Shown here: positions 1 through 9,908 of the stretch, one piece after another
How positions within the stretch are numbered: position 1 is the stretch's first letter
Layout: each line of letters starts with the position of its first letter
Source of the DNA: Notospermus geniculatus
Lineage: Eukaryota; Nemertea; Pilidiophora; Heteronemertea; Lineidae
Assembly (NCBI GenBank): GCA_002633025.1
Contig: NMRB01000606.1
Coordinates: forward strand, 124,014-188,013
Length of the DNA stretch: 64,000 nucleotides
Direction: 5' to 3'
The notes under the pieces: generated by a model
The model's input: only the letters and a program-made list of their open reading frames with translations
Told to the model about the DNA's origin: nothing
Databases searched by the model: none
Program-made: the position numbers and the translations under genes

Positions 1-383
1 GGCTGTCAATGCGTTTGCCGGTTCGGACGACTCCAGCTCCGATTCTGGGGTCGGCGATTAACACTCCCCGGACATCACTTGCATTATAAATCCGTCACAT
101 GTTAGATCCCTCTATGTATACGTCTTCCCTCCTATATTTCTCACACCTTAATAATCTTTTACCTCCTATTCTTTTCAGATCGTCAAACCGCTTCAATTCG
201 CAGCGTTGGACCGGTTGATCCGCCTCCTCCTTATGTATCATACTCCCCTCACTCCTAATTATGCCGCTTTTAGGGCTGCACTTCTGCATATTCCAATATT
301 ATCTGTTTTCCTTGTTTTGACCCGCCGCTTACCTCGAATATGCGCTGATCTCCTACGCGAGCATTTTGAGTTATATTACTGTC

Positions 384-566
384 NNNNNNNNNNNNNNNNN
401 NNNNNNNNNNNNNNNNNNNNNNNNNNNNNNNNNNNNNNNNNNNNNNNNNNNNNNNNNNNNNNNNNNNNNNNNNNNNNNNNNNNNNNNNNNNNNNNNNNNN
501 NNNNNNNNNNNNNNNNNNNNNNNNNNNNNNNNNNNNNNNNNNNNNNNNNNNNNNNNNNNNNNNNNN
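384..566. other. Assembly gap (183 N)
   Basis: A run of 183 N bases. It shows that this is a scaffold rather than a finished sequence. Any open frame that crosses it is meaningless. Confidence 0.99.
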
Positions 567-1000
567 GATCGGATTGTCCTGTTTCCCTGTCCAGCCAGCT
601 ACTCCATTACTTTCAATCATTTCGTCCTTCTCGTTTCACATGGGTAAGCGCTCTATCAGTTAGTATCTTTATGTAAAACACAAATACTTTATATACTTGT
701 CTTCTATAATTTATATCGCGTATTTACTGGTTATAATCTACATACCTGCTGTACATAAACTTCTATGGACTCGGACTGTTATTTCTTTATTTGTTACTAT
801 TTGTCTTCGCCTGTTTCGCACCCCACCCCTTCTGTAATCGCCCCCCCCCCCTTTGCTCTTTCTCTACGTATCTTTTATATTGTCCAGGCTGATCTCCTTC
901 TACATCTTGGATCAAGCGATACTTTATCCCCTATGTGTCTTCTTCCACCACACCACGTCTTTGATGCTATTCTTCACCAAAAGCAAACGCTGCCCCGGAG

Positions 1001-1120
1001 ACCTGTCAACAATTGATTCATCAGATAACGCAGAAGACACACCATGAGAGACCACGCCGCAATGAAAACCTGTCAATAATTCATTCATCAGACAACACAG
1101 AAGACACATCATCGGGGACC
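1001..1120. repeat. Two-copy tandem duplication, period 67 bp
   Basis: Copies at 1001-1053 and 1068-1120 share the order acctgtcaa, attcatcaga, agaagacaca and a final acc. There are about ten mismatches. This is an old local duplication in the host-like flank. Confidence 0.75.
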
Positions 1121-1230
1121 AACAATGAAAGAAAAAAACCGTTTTCACTGTATGCATGCTATCTCGATGTAAAGGCCTCATTGTGATAATCGATGATATT
1201 ATAGATGTTGACAAGAATGTGTAACTATAA

Positions 1231-1423
1231 TGCAGCGGTCAATGTAAACCCTGTATCCCCCCTGTTCAGGCAGTCGACGCTTACTCGACGCTATTTTGTT
1301 CGAACACCGTGACGAACACAATGAGTACAAATGTGCTTGTCACGGTGTTCGAACAAAACAGCGTCGAGTAAGCGTCGACTGCCTGAACAGGGGGGGGACT
1401 CAGGGTTTACTTTGACCGCTGCA
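1231..1423. mobile_element. Palindromic MITE, PIF/Harbinger-like
   Basis: Near-perfect inverted arms of about 90 bp run from TGCAGCGGTCAA on the left to its reverse complement on the right, around a short centre near 1321. The element is flanked on both sides by TAA. A 3-bp TAA target duplication is the established signature of PIF/Harbinger elements, but three bases can match by chance. No transposase is present. Confidence 0.6.
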
Positions 1424-3886
1424 TAAGTAGATGTTAAAAGGTTGCACATTCGTGTTGACTGGCATCAAATATACTCATGAAGTGGTCTATATATTTTACG
1501 AGCCATTTAAAACACGACAAATGATTAGTATAATATTTAGGCCTACCATATTGTCATTACAGGAGTAATGCTTTTCATGGCCGCGAGGGATGTACGGTTT
1601 GCACCGTGTTGCTGGTAAAGCCATGAAACATATTATTTTACTACCATTATCATTGTAAAATGCTCAAAAGGTTATTCAGGTGCAACCTTCCGTACCTGAA
1701 AATCGATATAATTATGCTTCTAAAAATAACAATTACCGACAATCTGTGTTTAGGTTTACGCTCATTCACCTGAGAATATACCTGTATTACAATGGGAAAA
1801 CCCGAGTTTGACACTCTCTTCCCGAAATAGAGCAAAATAAAATAGGCAATAGGCTACATCATTGACTTCATCAGCCTCCTTGCCCAGGAGGTACAAAAGT
1901 CTAAGTGGAAAAACCAGCTAGGAAGTAGCTTACAATGATACTATGAATGAGGAAACCGAATCAGAAATAGAAGATTGCCAACATCTTAATTTGTAATCTT
2001 GATGCAATAGTAAGAATATAAAGACCCTGTTCTTTCAACACAGGCAGAATAGAATTACACAGACTCACAGAGACTTACGCAGACACACAAACTTAGAAGG
2101 ACATACAGAGAAAAAGAAGAAAGCGGATACGCTTAGTTGGGTCGTCGCTGTAAATGGTGGTGCGTAAGCAATGTGTTTATGCGTTCAAATTTGGCGCGCC
2201 GCCTCACCAACGATTCGTCCTTGGCCTCAACTCAATCGGCTCGGTATTCGTGCAACCGTCTCCAAATTGAGCAAATTATTAAACCCTGCACAATATAGCA
2301 GTTGTCAACCTATAAAATTTCATAAGCTATTATATTTTCTAGCCATTATACATCACCTCTATGTTAAAACACCATCCACATCTCAGTAAAATCGCTCGAA
2401 CCGTGATATCGTCAGAGCAGTGCGACGACGCTGAACAGCTGCTGAACAAAGCGGCCAAAAACAGCCAAATGTTTTGATTGTTTACAGACAAACTGGCCCA
2501 ATACTTCCGTAACAAACCATGATAACTTCTCAATCTCATCCCACTAACTTGGTGCAGAATTCCCCACAGTTTTGCTCTAAATAACATTTTGAAGGATTTT
2601 CTGGCAAAACCTGGAACATGTAGAATGTCAACAAAACAACCTCGACACATGATTCTCATTGCGTCGCAGGGGAGGTACAAGCTCTGCATACATTATGACA
2701 CCTGGAGCTGAGGTTTCATTGCTGAACACCGATAAAATCGCAATTCTCACTTCCGAAAAAATCTATCTCCTCCTACATTTTTCTCCAATTCATCTAAAAA
2801 TCGGCGACAAAGAAGTTAACTTTCTTGGTGACAAAACGTTGGAGCCAGATTTTTGAATTTCGCTACCAATGATTCTTAAATTTCGTTTTAAAGTGGCACA
2901 GCACCTCACAGGCCCATTTTTTACGCCTTAAAATGCTAATTTCTCGGAACCTAAAGGATTTTTTGGAACAATTCTCACTTGCTTAAAAGTACACCAGCGC
3001 CTGAACCTACTTGGCAAATTTTATTAAAATCTGGCGCGAACTGCGGAAGTTCTGGCTGAAACAACAGTGCACACAACAAAATCTTGACTGACAAATAAGG
3101 GCGTAGCTTCGCGACGACCCAATTACTTGAACTACACAGATTTTGCAGACTCTCAAACACAGAAACTCATAGGCTTACGAGACTTATCTTGTCTGTGGGA
3201 ATTGTATTTCGAGTTGCCGCGTTCCTGTTAGGTAAATCTACCTTAGGCCAAGGAATTTGTTTACTACGTATCCAAGAAATAGTTGACGTGGTTATTTTCG
3301 TGTTACGGCTCAGGATTGTTTTAACCATTAAACATCCAAAAGATCCATTCAAGGACAAAAACGGAAATTCTACTCTTGACTTCATCATTGTGTGAAGCTT
3401 TAACAACACTCCACGTGGTTTCTGATCGTGGTAAGATAACCCGCGAGACCTCGACGCTGCGAAGCTAGTGCTCCCCCAGAGATGTCCGAGATTCAACAGG
3501 ATTTACCGATATTCGTCCCAACAGCGGTTGTTCCATCTCAGAAACCATTTGTCTTTGCATGAACTAATATCTTTCTGTCGTCAGGATTATACATCTGAGC
3601 TCAAGGTCACCTATTACACTATCGTACAGGTGATTCAGAGACGAGCTACCAGGTGGAAATATCCCGGAGCTGCTTTAACAGATAGCGAGTAATCTGCTGC
3701 TGAAACGGTCCCCGTCTCAGGTATACCAAAGACATTTGTTCTACAAAGAAAGGATATCATTGCCTTCCTGTTCCGATACGTCCCCTGTCAGCTATCTCAT
3801 ACAGGTGTTGCCGTCTAGACTTTCCTCCTATAATAAACCTTTGTCAGGACAACATTAGAGAAATTTCTAAGTCCGATTTTGCCAGG

Positions 3887-4471
3887 ACAATATTAGAAAA
3901 CTCTTAACTTCCGGGTTGAGACACCCTACACAAAATGGTCAAAGCGTGTAGGGTGTCTTTAACGGAAGTTACAAAGTTGCAATACATTTTTCCATTGCGC
4001 TGTTCTAAAAATAGCACAAAAATGTCCATATAGTATGCGCCTCTATGCTGGCAAAACAAAAAGGCGTGTGTAGTAAGCGGGCGTTATGGATATGATAAAG
4101 CTTATGGGTGGGTGTTGGATTATTGATTGAATATTTATTACGTTAATTATGTTAATTAGTATGAATCATGATGACATCATCATTATAAAAATGATGGTTT
4201 TTAACGGAAGTTACGATACACATAATTGTACTTATAAATATAGTAATGCAAACGTGCAATTTTTCTGTCAAAACTTGATCATCGTTCTGTATGGTGAAAA
4301 ACTCAAGGATACCTTTGTTATATACTTGGTGGAAAGAGAAATTTGTGAGGTGGATAAAGCAACCGATCATATAAAAAACAAAAATCATTGATTTATAATA
4401 CATTGAAGATTTATTATACAGAATTTATATACATGTTTCGAGTGTGCATTTCGAAATTCAAGTACAAAGTC
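3887..4471. repeat. Long direct repeat, copy A (partner at 43696-44493)
   Basis: It begins at gacaatattagaaaactc and follows copy B base for base, with few mismatches, to about agtacaaagtcct. It contains the 13-bp-arm hairpin at 3919-3958 flanked by inverted TAACTTCCG/CGGAAGTTA motifs. Copy A lacks the 214-bp element found in copy B and so is the empty site. It lies between host-like DNA and the F-like glycoprotein gene. It could be a viral internal repeat, or a product of recombination at the virus/host boundary. Confidence 0.85.
3905..3975. promoter_or_regulatory. Intergenic hairpin with inverted GGAAGTTA arms
   Basis: The inner arms at 3919-3931 and 3946-3958 (agacaccctacac and its complement) are perfect over 13 bp with a 14-base loop. 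Outside them, TTAACTTCCGG on the left opposes AACGGAAGTTA on the right. The same structure recurs at about 43715-43786, and the same design occurs at 52320-52490. Its function is unknown: a transcript end structure, insulator or protein-binding site are all possible. Confidence 0.6.
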
Positions 4472-4553
4472 CTCTTCATCACCACTATCTTCGTGAGTCT
4501 GTAGCAATCGTATTCGTCTGCGTTATCGTTTGTCTTCTTTAACATATTTTTTT

Positions 4554-6992
4554 TCACCCTTTTTTCTTTACCAACACGAAACATGCAAGAACGAGTGCTG
4601 CTATGGCCAACAGCGCTGTGAACGAAACGCCTAGAATAGTTTTGTTGGCAAAATCCTTTTGGAATCCCCATGCTTTTGTGTGTGCGTTCATCAGATCTGA
4701 CATGTCCTCTGACTTTTTGAACAATTTCGCAGCCTCGCTTCCGTACATTCGTGTTTTCTGCCTCTCCAGTCTGCTTATCTTCTTGAAATCTTTGAAATCC
4801 TTCCCCTCCGCCTCCAAAATATCGTCAGTCTTACTCTCGTCAATTTTAACTGGCTTGAAATACGTCTCCTCTTCCCATTTCTTTCCAATCTTAGCCACAT
4901 CAGATCGAAATTCTCGAGCAATCCGTTCTGTAAAGTGTGCGTTCACAGAAGGCAAGTTGATCAAATTTCTATACACCAAATCAGGATGATTCGTGTCCTT
5001 GCCCACGCACCCCGTCAAACGAATCGGTATTCGAAACCCTTTACTGCTCAGCTGACAAAAACAAGGCACATCCACCATGCAAAGCGTGCAAGAAGGAATA
5101 GATCGACTGTTATATCCGTCTGTTGCCGCGGGACAGTTGATGTTCCACATTTCGGTCGAATTCGGATTACCTCCCACAATGAAGTAAGTTCCATTCGGTA
5201 GCATGTAGGGCTTGGGCAGGGGTGGGTACTTGTGTTTCTTATAGGCGATGTTACAATTCTTCATGATTTTACTCGAGTCGCCTTTGTACAGTGCCAGTGC
5301 ACAAGACGGGTTCTTATCATCGTTTACCCTCTGTAGTGACACTTGACTATTGCACGACTTTAAGTTCGTTCCCTTGCACGAATCGAAGTATGAATCGTCA
5401 AATTCGGAAAAGTGAATGCCGTTACCATCAACCGCAAAATATGTAGGCAAATTCGTGATCTGCGTAGTCTCCAAACTGGTGCTGGATCTGTATATTGGAA
5501 AACTGTGCGTTCGGTACACGTTCAAAACACCTCCCGCGTTGTGGAAGGGCACCTTCATCATCAGGATCAAATTATTTCCATTTCTCGTGTACAACAGATT
5601 TTGCATTTGGTAATAGAAACCAGGATTGTCACCGGCATTGCTCAATTCGAATGTGCCGCTGTACTCGTTTAAAGCATCCTTCGCATTCGAGGTTATTGTG
5701 TTGATATCTTTCGGTGGCAATATAAACGGATTTATAAACCCTCTGCTCAAATCTTTAATCGCATCGATAAACATTATCGAATTGTATCGCAGTGTCTCAA
5801 TCGAATTCTGGTAGGCGTTGACACCCATTAGAAATTTACCGTATGCGTCGAGGTTTTTGTTCATTATAGCAAGTGCCTCCATTTCATCGTCCTGTAATGC
5901 CTGGTGTTGCTTTTGTATATTCACTATATTCTCGCGAAGGGCATCGATGTTTTTACCGTTCTCCTTTAACCCCTTCATCGCATCTGCCATTGCATACTGA
6001 GATTTTATTTGAAAGTTACTCAGCGAAGTGCTGGAAGACAGTAGCTGGTCTTTTAATTTACTGCCCACTTTGGAAAGTTCGGTCATGTGGTTTTCCAAGG
6101 CGTCCACATCCTGTTGACTGGGCCATCCGAAAAGATCGGACATAAAATTGCCCGCCGAGGTGAATATACTTCGCTTACTCCGACTTTTCGGCACATTGCT
6201 GCCCAAGCTAGACCATATGTCGTATAAGGCATCCCTCGACCCACTTCCACTTCCACTTCCACTCCCGCTACCGTCGTCCTGGGTTTCACCCCATATATAA
6301 CTGAGCACAGTCGATAACTGCGAATCCCCACTCCCGATTCCACTTTCACTTCCACTTACACCACTTCCTTCTTCATAAATTCTTTCAATTTCGATTTCGT
6401 TATCAAACACACTATCACTATCACTATCATCGCCATTAACCACGTGAACGCCGCTAGAATCATAACTAATATCCCTTTTCTTTCTCGTAGCACCGCCCCC
6501 ACCACCACCACCATCACCGCCACCTTCGTTTACAATGTTATTCACCAAATCCCTGCCCTTCACACCCTCAGGCACTATCTTTAATGCCTCGGTTACATCT
6601 TTTATGATCTCGTTCACTTCGTTTTTTATCCTCAAATTAACCTTGTCCACCAGTATGTTAATTTCCATGCACTTGAATTTTCTAGGCATGCTTGTCGCGT
6701 CTTCCAAGTCGCAGGGTGTGATTTTATCAATCGGTGGCAGGGGCGTGTTGAACGCAGACATGTCGTAGATGATGGTGTGTCGAAAATAACTCTCTCCATT
6801 GAGAATAGTCCGTTCTTTCGTGAAAAACACGCCCCAGTTGGACTGGGAAATGATGTTGCCATGACCGCGAACGGTACTGCTATCTTGAGCCTTGACTATA
6901 CCGACATTGCACAATAAACACGTTAAAAACGCAAGAAATATCACAGATGGCTTTTTCCTCTTCGATTCTTTTCGGTTTTCCGTCTTTTTCAT
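4554..6992 (-). CDS. Class I fusion glycoprotein, baculovirus F / Gypsy Env-like (812 aa)
   Basis: Predicted envelope fusion protein. A basic N-terminus leads into a signal segment (about residues 15-35). Gly/Ser-acidic linkers at about 155-255 separate it from a furin-type site RSKR at 271-274, followed at once by a hydrophobic fusion-peptide-like stretch ending LFGW (275-290). Heptad-rich helix follows (296-400), then a region with FAVD near 520 and a Cys cluster at C620, C635, C638, C644, C646 and C662. One C-terminal membrane anchor (about 785-808) and a short Lys tail close the protein. This order is diagnostic of the Baculo_F/errantivirus Env family. A second basic site (RKKR) lies near 170. 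ATG at 6992. The frame is intact. Finding this fusogen type in a herpes-like genome is unexpected. Family identification is strong; the fusion role is inferred. Confidence 0.85.
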   Translation of the reverse strand: MKKTENRKESKRKKPSVIFLAFLTCLLCNVGIVKAQDSSTVRGHGNIISQSNWGVFFTKERTILNGESYFRHTIIYDMSAFNTPLPPIDKITPCDLEDATSMPRKFKCMEINILVDKVNLRIKNEVNEIIKDVTEALKIVPEGVKGRDLVNNIVNEGGGDGGGGGGGATRKKRDISYDSSGVHVVNGDDSDSDSVFDNEIEIERIYEEGSGVSGSESGIGSGDSQLSTVLSYIWGETQDDGSGSGSGSGSGSRDALYDIWSSLGSNVPKSRSKRSIFTSAGNFMSDLFGWPSQQDVDALENHMTELSKVGSKLKDQLLSSSTSLSNFQIKSQYAMADAMKGLKENGKNIDALRENIVNIQKQHQALQDDEMEALAIMNKNLDAYGKFLMGVNAYQNSIETLRYNSIMFIDAIKDLSRGFINPFILPPKDINTITSNAKDALNEYSGTFELSNAGDNPGFYYQMQNLLYTRNGNNLILMMKVPFHNAGGVLNVYRTHSFPIYRSSTSLETTQITNLPTYFAVDGNGIHFSEFDDSYFDSCKGTNLKSCNSQVSLQRVNDDKNPSCALALYKGDSSKIMKNCNIAYKKHKYPPLPKPYMLPNGTYFIVGGNPNSTEMWNINCPAATDGYNSRSIPSCTLCMVDVPCFCQLSSKGFRIPIRLTGCVGKDTNHPDLVYRNLINLPSVNAHFTERIAREFRSDVAKIGKKWEEETYFKPVKIDESKTDDILEAEGKDFKDFKKISRLERQKTRMYGSEAAKLFKKSEDMSDLMNAHTKAWGFQKDFANKTILGVSFTALLAIAALVLACFVLVKKKG

Positions 6993-7046
6993 TTTTCACA
7001 TTTCATCAGAGAAGTTACAATTCGAAAAATTTACAATACATCAGAT

Positions 7047-7100
7047 AACGGAAGTTACGAAGGCAAATTCACAATACAATTTGACTTAGAAAATTTTTCG
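7047..7100 (+). repeat. Dispersed ~50-bp module (copy 1)
   Basis: AACGGAAGTTACGAAG is followed about 20 bases later by acaatttgacttagaaaa and a T-rich end. It lies just upstream of the F-like gene and just before the duplicated 453-bp segment. See the other copies near 29053, 29283, 44537, 47430 (reverse), 52476 and 52556. Confidence 0.8.
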
Positions 7101-7166
7101 AGAAAAATTTCAAAAATTTCAAAATTTTCTCAAACGTTTCATTATCGTATCATATCATTTTACGAC

Positions 7167-7544
7167 TCACACAAGACTTGTATTCGAAGGTAAATCGAAC
7201 AATATTCGTGAAAAATAGCTCAAATCCGACAAACAACGAATATGGCGAGTAAAACTGCTGGTGGTTGTCTTGTGCAGTAATTTTCCATCCAGCAAGCGAT
7301 ACACGTTTCTTAGATATTTCATTTTCTCGATTAATGTATTTTTTTTCGATTCGCTATTGTTTTTGTCATCCGAGATGCCCATCAACCAAGCTGGCTTAGT
7401 CTCTGTGTTCATATCAAGACCTTCGTCATCATCTTCCATCTCACAATCTTCATTTTTTCTCTCCAAACTCTGTATACACCTTTCCAGATGCTCCATATCA
7501 TTCACGCACGTCACACACTGTCTATTCACAAAAACGGACACGTC
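7167..7544 (-). pseudogene. Truncated duplicate of the 3' end of the 1025-aa gene
   Basis: It encodes the same last ~126 residues as the gene at 12593-15670 and appears identical at nucleotide level (offset 5426). At 7545 it breaks off at a lone N and runs into a TACA microsatellite and host-like DNA. The identical stretch extends from 7092 to 7544. It has no start codon or promoter of its own. This is either a real partial duplication or, more likely, an assembly join or integration junction. Confidence 0.85.
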
Positions 7545-8189
7545 NTTATACATACATACATACATACAAAGTTTCATCGCGATAGCTCAAGCCGTTCTCC
7601 AAATACAGGCCTTTGAATTTTTTCACAAAACGCCCCCTACTTGCCAAAGTAGGAATCGCATCGCACCCAATATCGAACTTGACCTTGATTTTGTTGTCAT
7701 ACACACCCATATGCAATATGAAAATGATCCGTCAAAAACTGAAGGCGCTATCCATCTGACAAGGGAAAAGTTTACGGACGCACGCACGCACCACAGACCA
7801 CCACTAAAGGCGCCAAGCACAGCATAACCCCTTTTGGCCTATCGGCCAAGCGGGCTAATAAAATGAATACATGTATTATAATGTTCATTCTTAATTCTCT
7901 CCATCGCTCTCATGTGGACTTTCTGAAGAATCGGCGGCCCTCTCACAAATTGCTGAGCAATACATCTGTCCTGTAGAGTAATAGTGAAGGTAACCACTAC
8001 GCTGGAAATATCCCGTTGGGCAGTCAAATTCTGCTCCGCACTGTCGGCAAACAGATGTCTGCATCTGGCAATCTTCGTTGACTCTTGGGTTATTTATGCC
8101 AAGACCTAAAAAAGCAAGAATTTAGAAGTCAGAAATACATATTGGCTGCAATTAATCCCAATTCGCATTATGCGTAGGCCTATGTTTTC

Positions 8190-8311
8190 AAGAATCCATT
8201 CACGCGATTTTCGTGCCGCGCGATGTCGCATCCTTTGTCCATGACCAACGCGGCGGAAACAAACAATGCTTTCGAGCGTCTGCGGCAAGAAAATCGCGTG
8301 AATGGATTCTT
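8190..8311. mobile_element. Small palindromic element
   Basis: Inverted arms of about 28 bp (aagaatccattcacgcgatt and its complement) lie at 8190-8218 and 8283-8311 around a roughly 65-bp centre. No clear target duplication is seen. It is probably a MITE or foldback element. The next element lies within a few bases of its right end. Confidence 0.6.
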
Positions 8312-8478
8312 AGGCTTAGGCTGCTTTTCCACGAGGCGTTTGCGGGCGCGGAACAGGAGGCGGGCGCGGTTGCGAGTGAAATAGCTAAAGGGAAATACGT
8401 TGGATCGATCTTTTCTACCCGCGTCCGCCTCCTATTCCGCGCCCGCAAACGTCTCGTGGAAAAGCAGCCTTAGGCTTA
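8310..8478. mobile_element. MITE with 9-bp target duplication, Mutator-like
   Basis: An element at 8319-8469 begins GGCTGCTTTTCCACGA and ends with its complement, with arms of about 45 bp. It is flanked by perfect 9-bp repeats TTAGGCTTA (8310-8318 and 8470-8478). A 9-bp target duplication is characteristic of Mutator-like elements. It is non-autonomous, 151 bp. Confidence 0.75.
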
Positions 8479-8937
8479 ATGTGTTTCGGAGCAAGTAATC
8501 TGGTAAAATATTATAAGTACACAGCCCACAAAACAAGGAAATTGACTAGAAACTTTTGTTTCTTGAATAACTTGTCTCCGAGGCGAGCTAGAGCATTAGT
8601 AACAAGTTCCTTTCCTATGTTTATGACCCTTGGCAAGATACTGGCATCAACGAATTTATTGTCCAGTGTCAGCATCATAGTGATAATGATATATCAAATT
8701 TGATATTTTGACATACATGTATCGGGAAACCTGCCACAGTAAGCAACTTGAAACTGGTATCACAACATCATAGCTCATCCACGGATGTTATTGCAACTGA
8801 AATTTTCAGTTTGCACCTGCTCGGTCGCATGATATTTGCTGATATCATGGTGAGATTTGATATTCAAATTTGATAACATGACGTAAGTCAGAATATCGTG
8901 ATGGTAGAAGCCTAAAACCTTTACCTATACCTAGGTT

Positions 8938-9366
8938 ATCAAGGATGAGCTTTCAGATTACGCAATGACTTTGAAGGTCAGAGGTCAAGGTCAAGGTCAA
9001 ACAGTTCTAAAGCGCAAATCTCCTCGGAATTTCAGGAGAAAACGAATTAGAAGCCTGAATTAACCATCCCCGATAGGCTTATATCAGGGATCCTGTTCCA
9101 GTTACGCAATACTTCTCAAGGTCAGAGGTCAAGGTCACAGTCAACCATCACAAATAACATGATCAAGGATGAGCTTTGAGATTACGCAATGACCTTGAAC
9201 GTTAGAGGTCAAGGTCAAGGTAAAACAGTTCTACAGCGCAAATCTCCTTGTAATTTCAGGAGAAAACGAATTAGAAGCCTGAACTAACCATCTCCTGTAA
9301 GTTTAATCAAGTATGCCTGTTCCAGTTACGCAATACTTCTCAAGGTCAGAGGTCAAGGTCACAGTT
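8938..9366 (+). repeat. Tandem pair of ~205-bp units rich in AGGTCA
   Basis: Units at 8938-9144 and 9162-9366 match along their length with moderate divergence. Each contains clusters of AGGTCAAGGTCA, the nuclear-receptor half-site core, twice per unit. Whether that is functional or just a property of a repeat family is not visible here. Confidence 0.75.
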
Positions 9367-9678
9367 AATTAGCTCTAGAGTAGTAAACTTCTCATCGGAA
9401 ACCATTGACATCGCTCCGATGTCCTTTTCTTGTTCTTGTTGGATTTGAATTGAATTGAATTCATGGACGAAAGTGAGCTTACCACGAAGCCACATTTGCT
9501 GAAGCTTCTGCCAGAAACCTGGTCGGCACACAATGCTTTCCCAGTAGCGACACACATTCATCAAAATTTCCCTTTGTGTTGGGGCGTTTTCATCGTCGTA
9601 CGGCCCTCTCACTGTGTCCGATCCACTGCATACTTGAAGCAAAATATTCTCGATTATTTCGAACGGCAGCATGTACAT
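9346..9678 (-). pseudogene. F-box domain exon fragment
   Basis: From the ATG at 9678 the frame reads a short N-terminus and then an F-box pattern: LPFEIIENIL, a spacer, VCRYW, and a PGFWQKL block. In the family this segment binds Skp1 in SCF ubiquitin ligases. No substrate-binding domain follows: the frame ends in repeat sequence at 9346. It is most likely a host exon (the next exon lies elsewhere) or a retro-duplicated fragment. Capture by a virus is conceivable but nothing here supports it. Confidence 0.5.
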
Positions 9679-9767
9679 CTGAAGTTTGAAATTTATTTTG
9701 TTTACATTCAAGTATTTGTACACATTAGTAAACAACGTAATAGAATCTAATGCCCACGTCTTCCTGG

Positions 9768-9872
9768 CCCCGTATTCATAAAACTATGTAAGTCTGAGTA
9801 TGACACTTATCCTTTGTTCAACACAAAAGATAGGTATCATACTTAGACTTAAGTAGCTTTATGAATACGGGA
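9768..9872. mobile_element. Palindromic MITE (CCCGTATTCATAAA ends)
   Basis: Inverted ends cccgtattcataaa and its complement flank a centre that itself folds (taagtctgagtatgac against its imperfect complement). It is a typical non-autonomous foldback element in host-like DNA. No clear target duplication was found. Confidence 0.65.
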
Positions 9873-9908
9873 CCTGGTGTCCCTAGTTTGGATTAAAAAT
9901 TGTTCTCT

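Larger units (their letters stand above)
1..3850. other. Host-like non-coding flank
   Basis: I see no supportable gene in this stretch. Open frames are short, mostly lack an ATG, and show no domain. It contains an N-gap, a poly-C run near 841, a tandem duplication near 1001-1120 and a palindromic element at 1231-1423. Viral-type sequence begins somewhere around 3830-3890, where a fragment resembling the virus's intergenic repeat appears. The low gene density contrasts sharply with the viral block. I infer host chromosome, but viral junk or a mis-joined contig cannot be excluded. Confidence 0.55.

Noticed and set aside
206-676. Open frames across the N-gap
   Set aside because: They exist only because N is not a stop, and they lack an ATG or any domain.
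2659-2856. TPGAEVSLL motif resembling a retroviral protease active site
   Set aside because: The catalytic Asp of DTGA is Pro here, and no neighbouring reverse transcriptase or integrase is visible. It is possibly an old retroelement scrap.
6083-6355. Antisense frames within the large viral genes
   Set aside because: They mirror biased codon use of the sense genes and carry no independent signal; the same applies to many other short frames inside the long genes.
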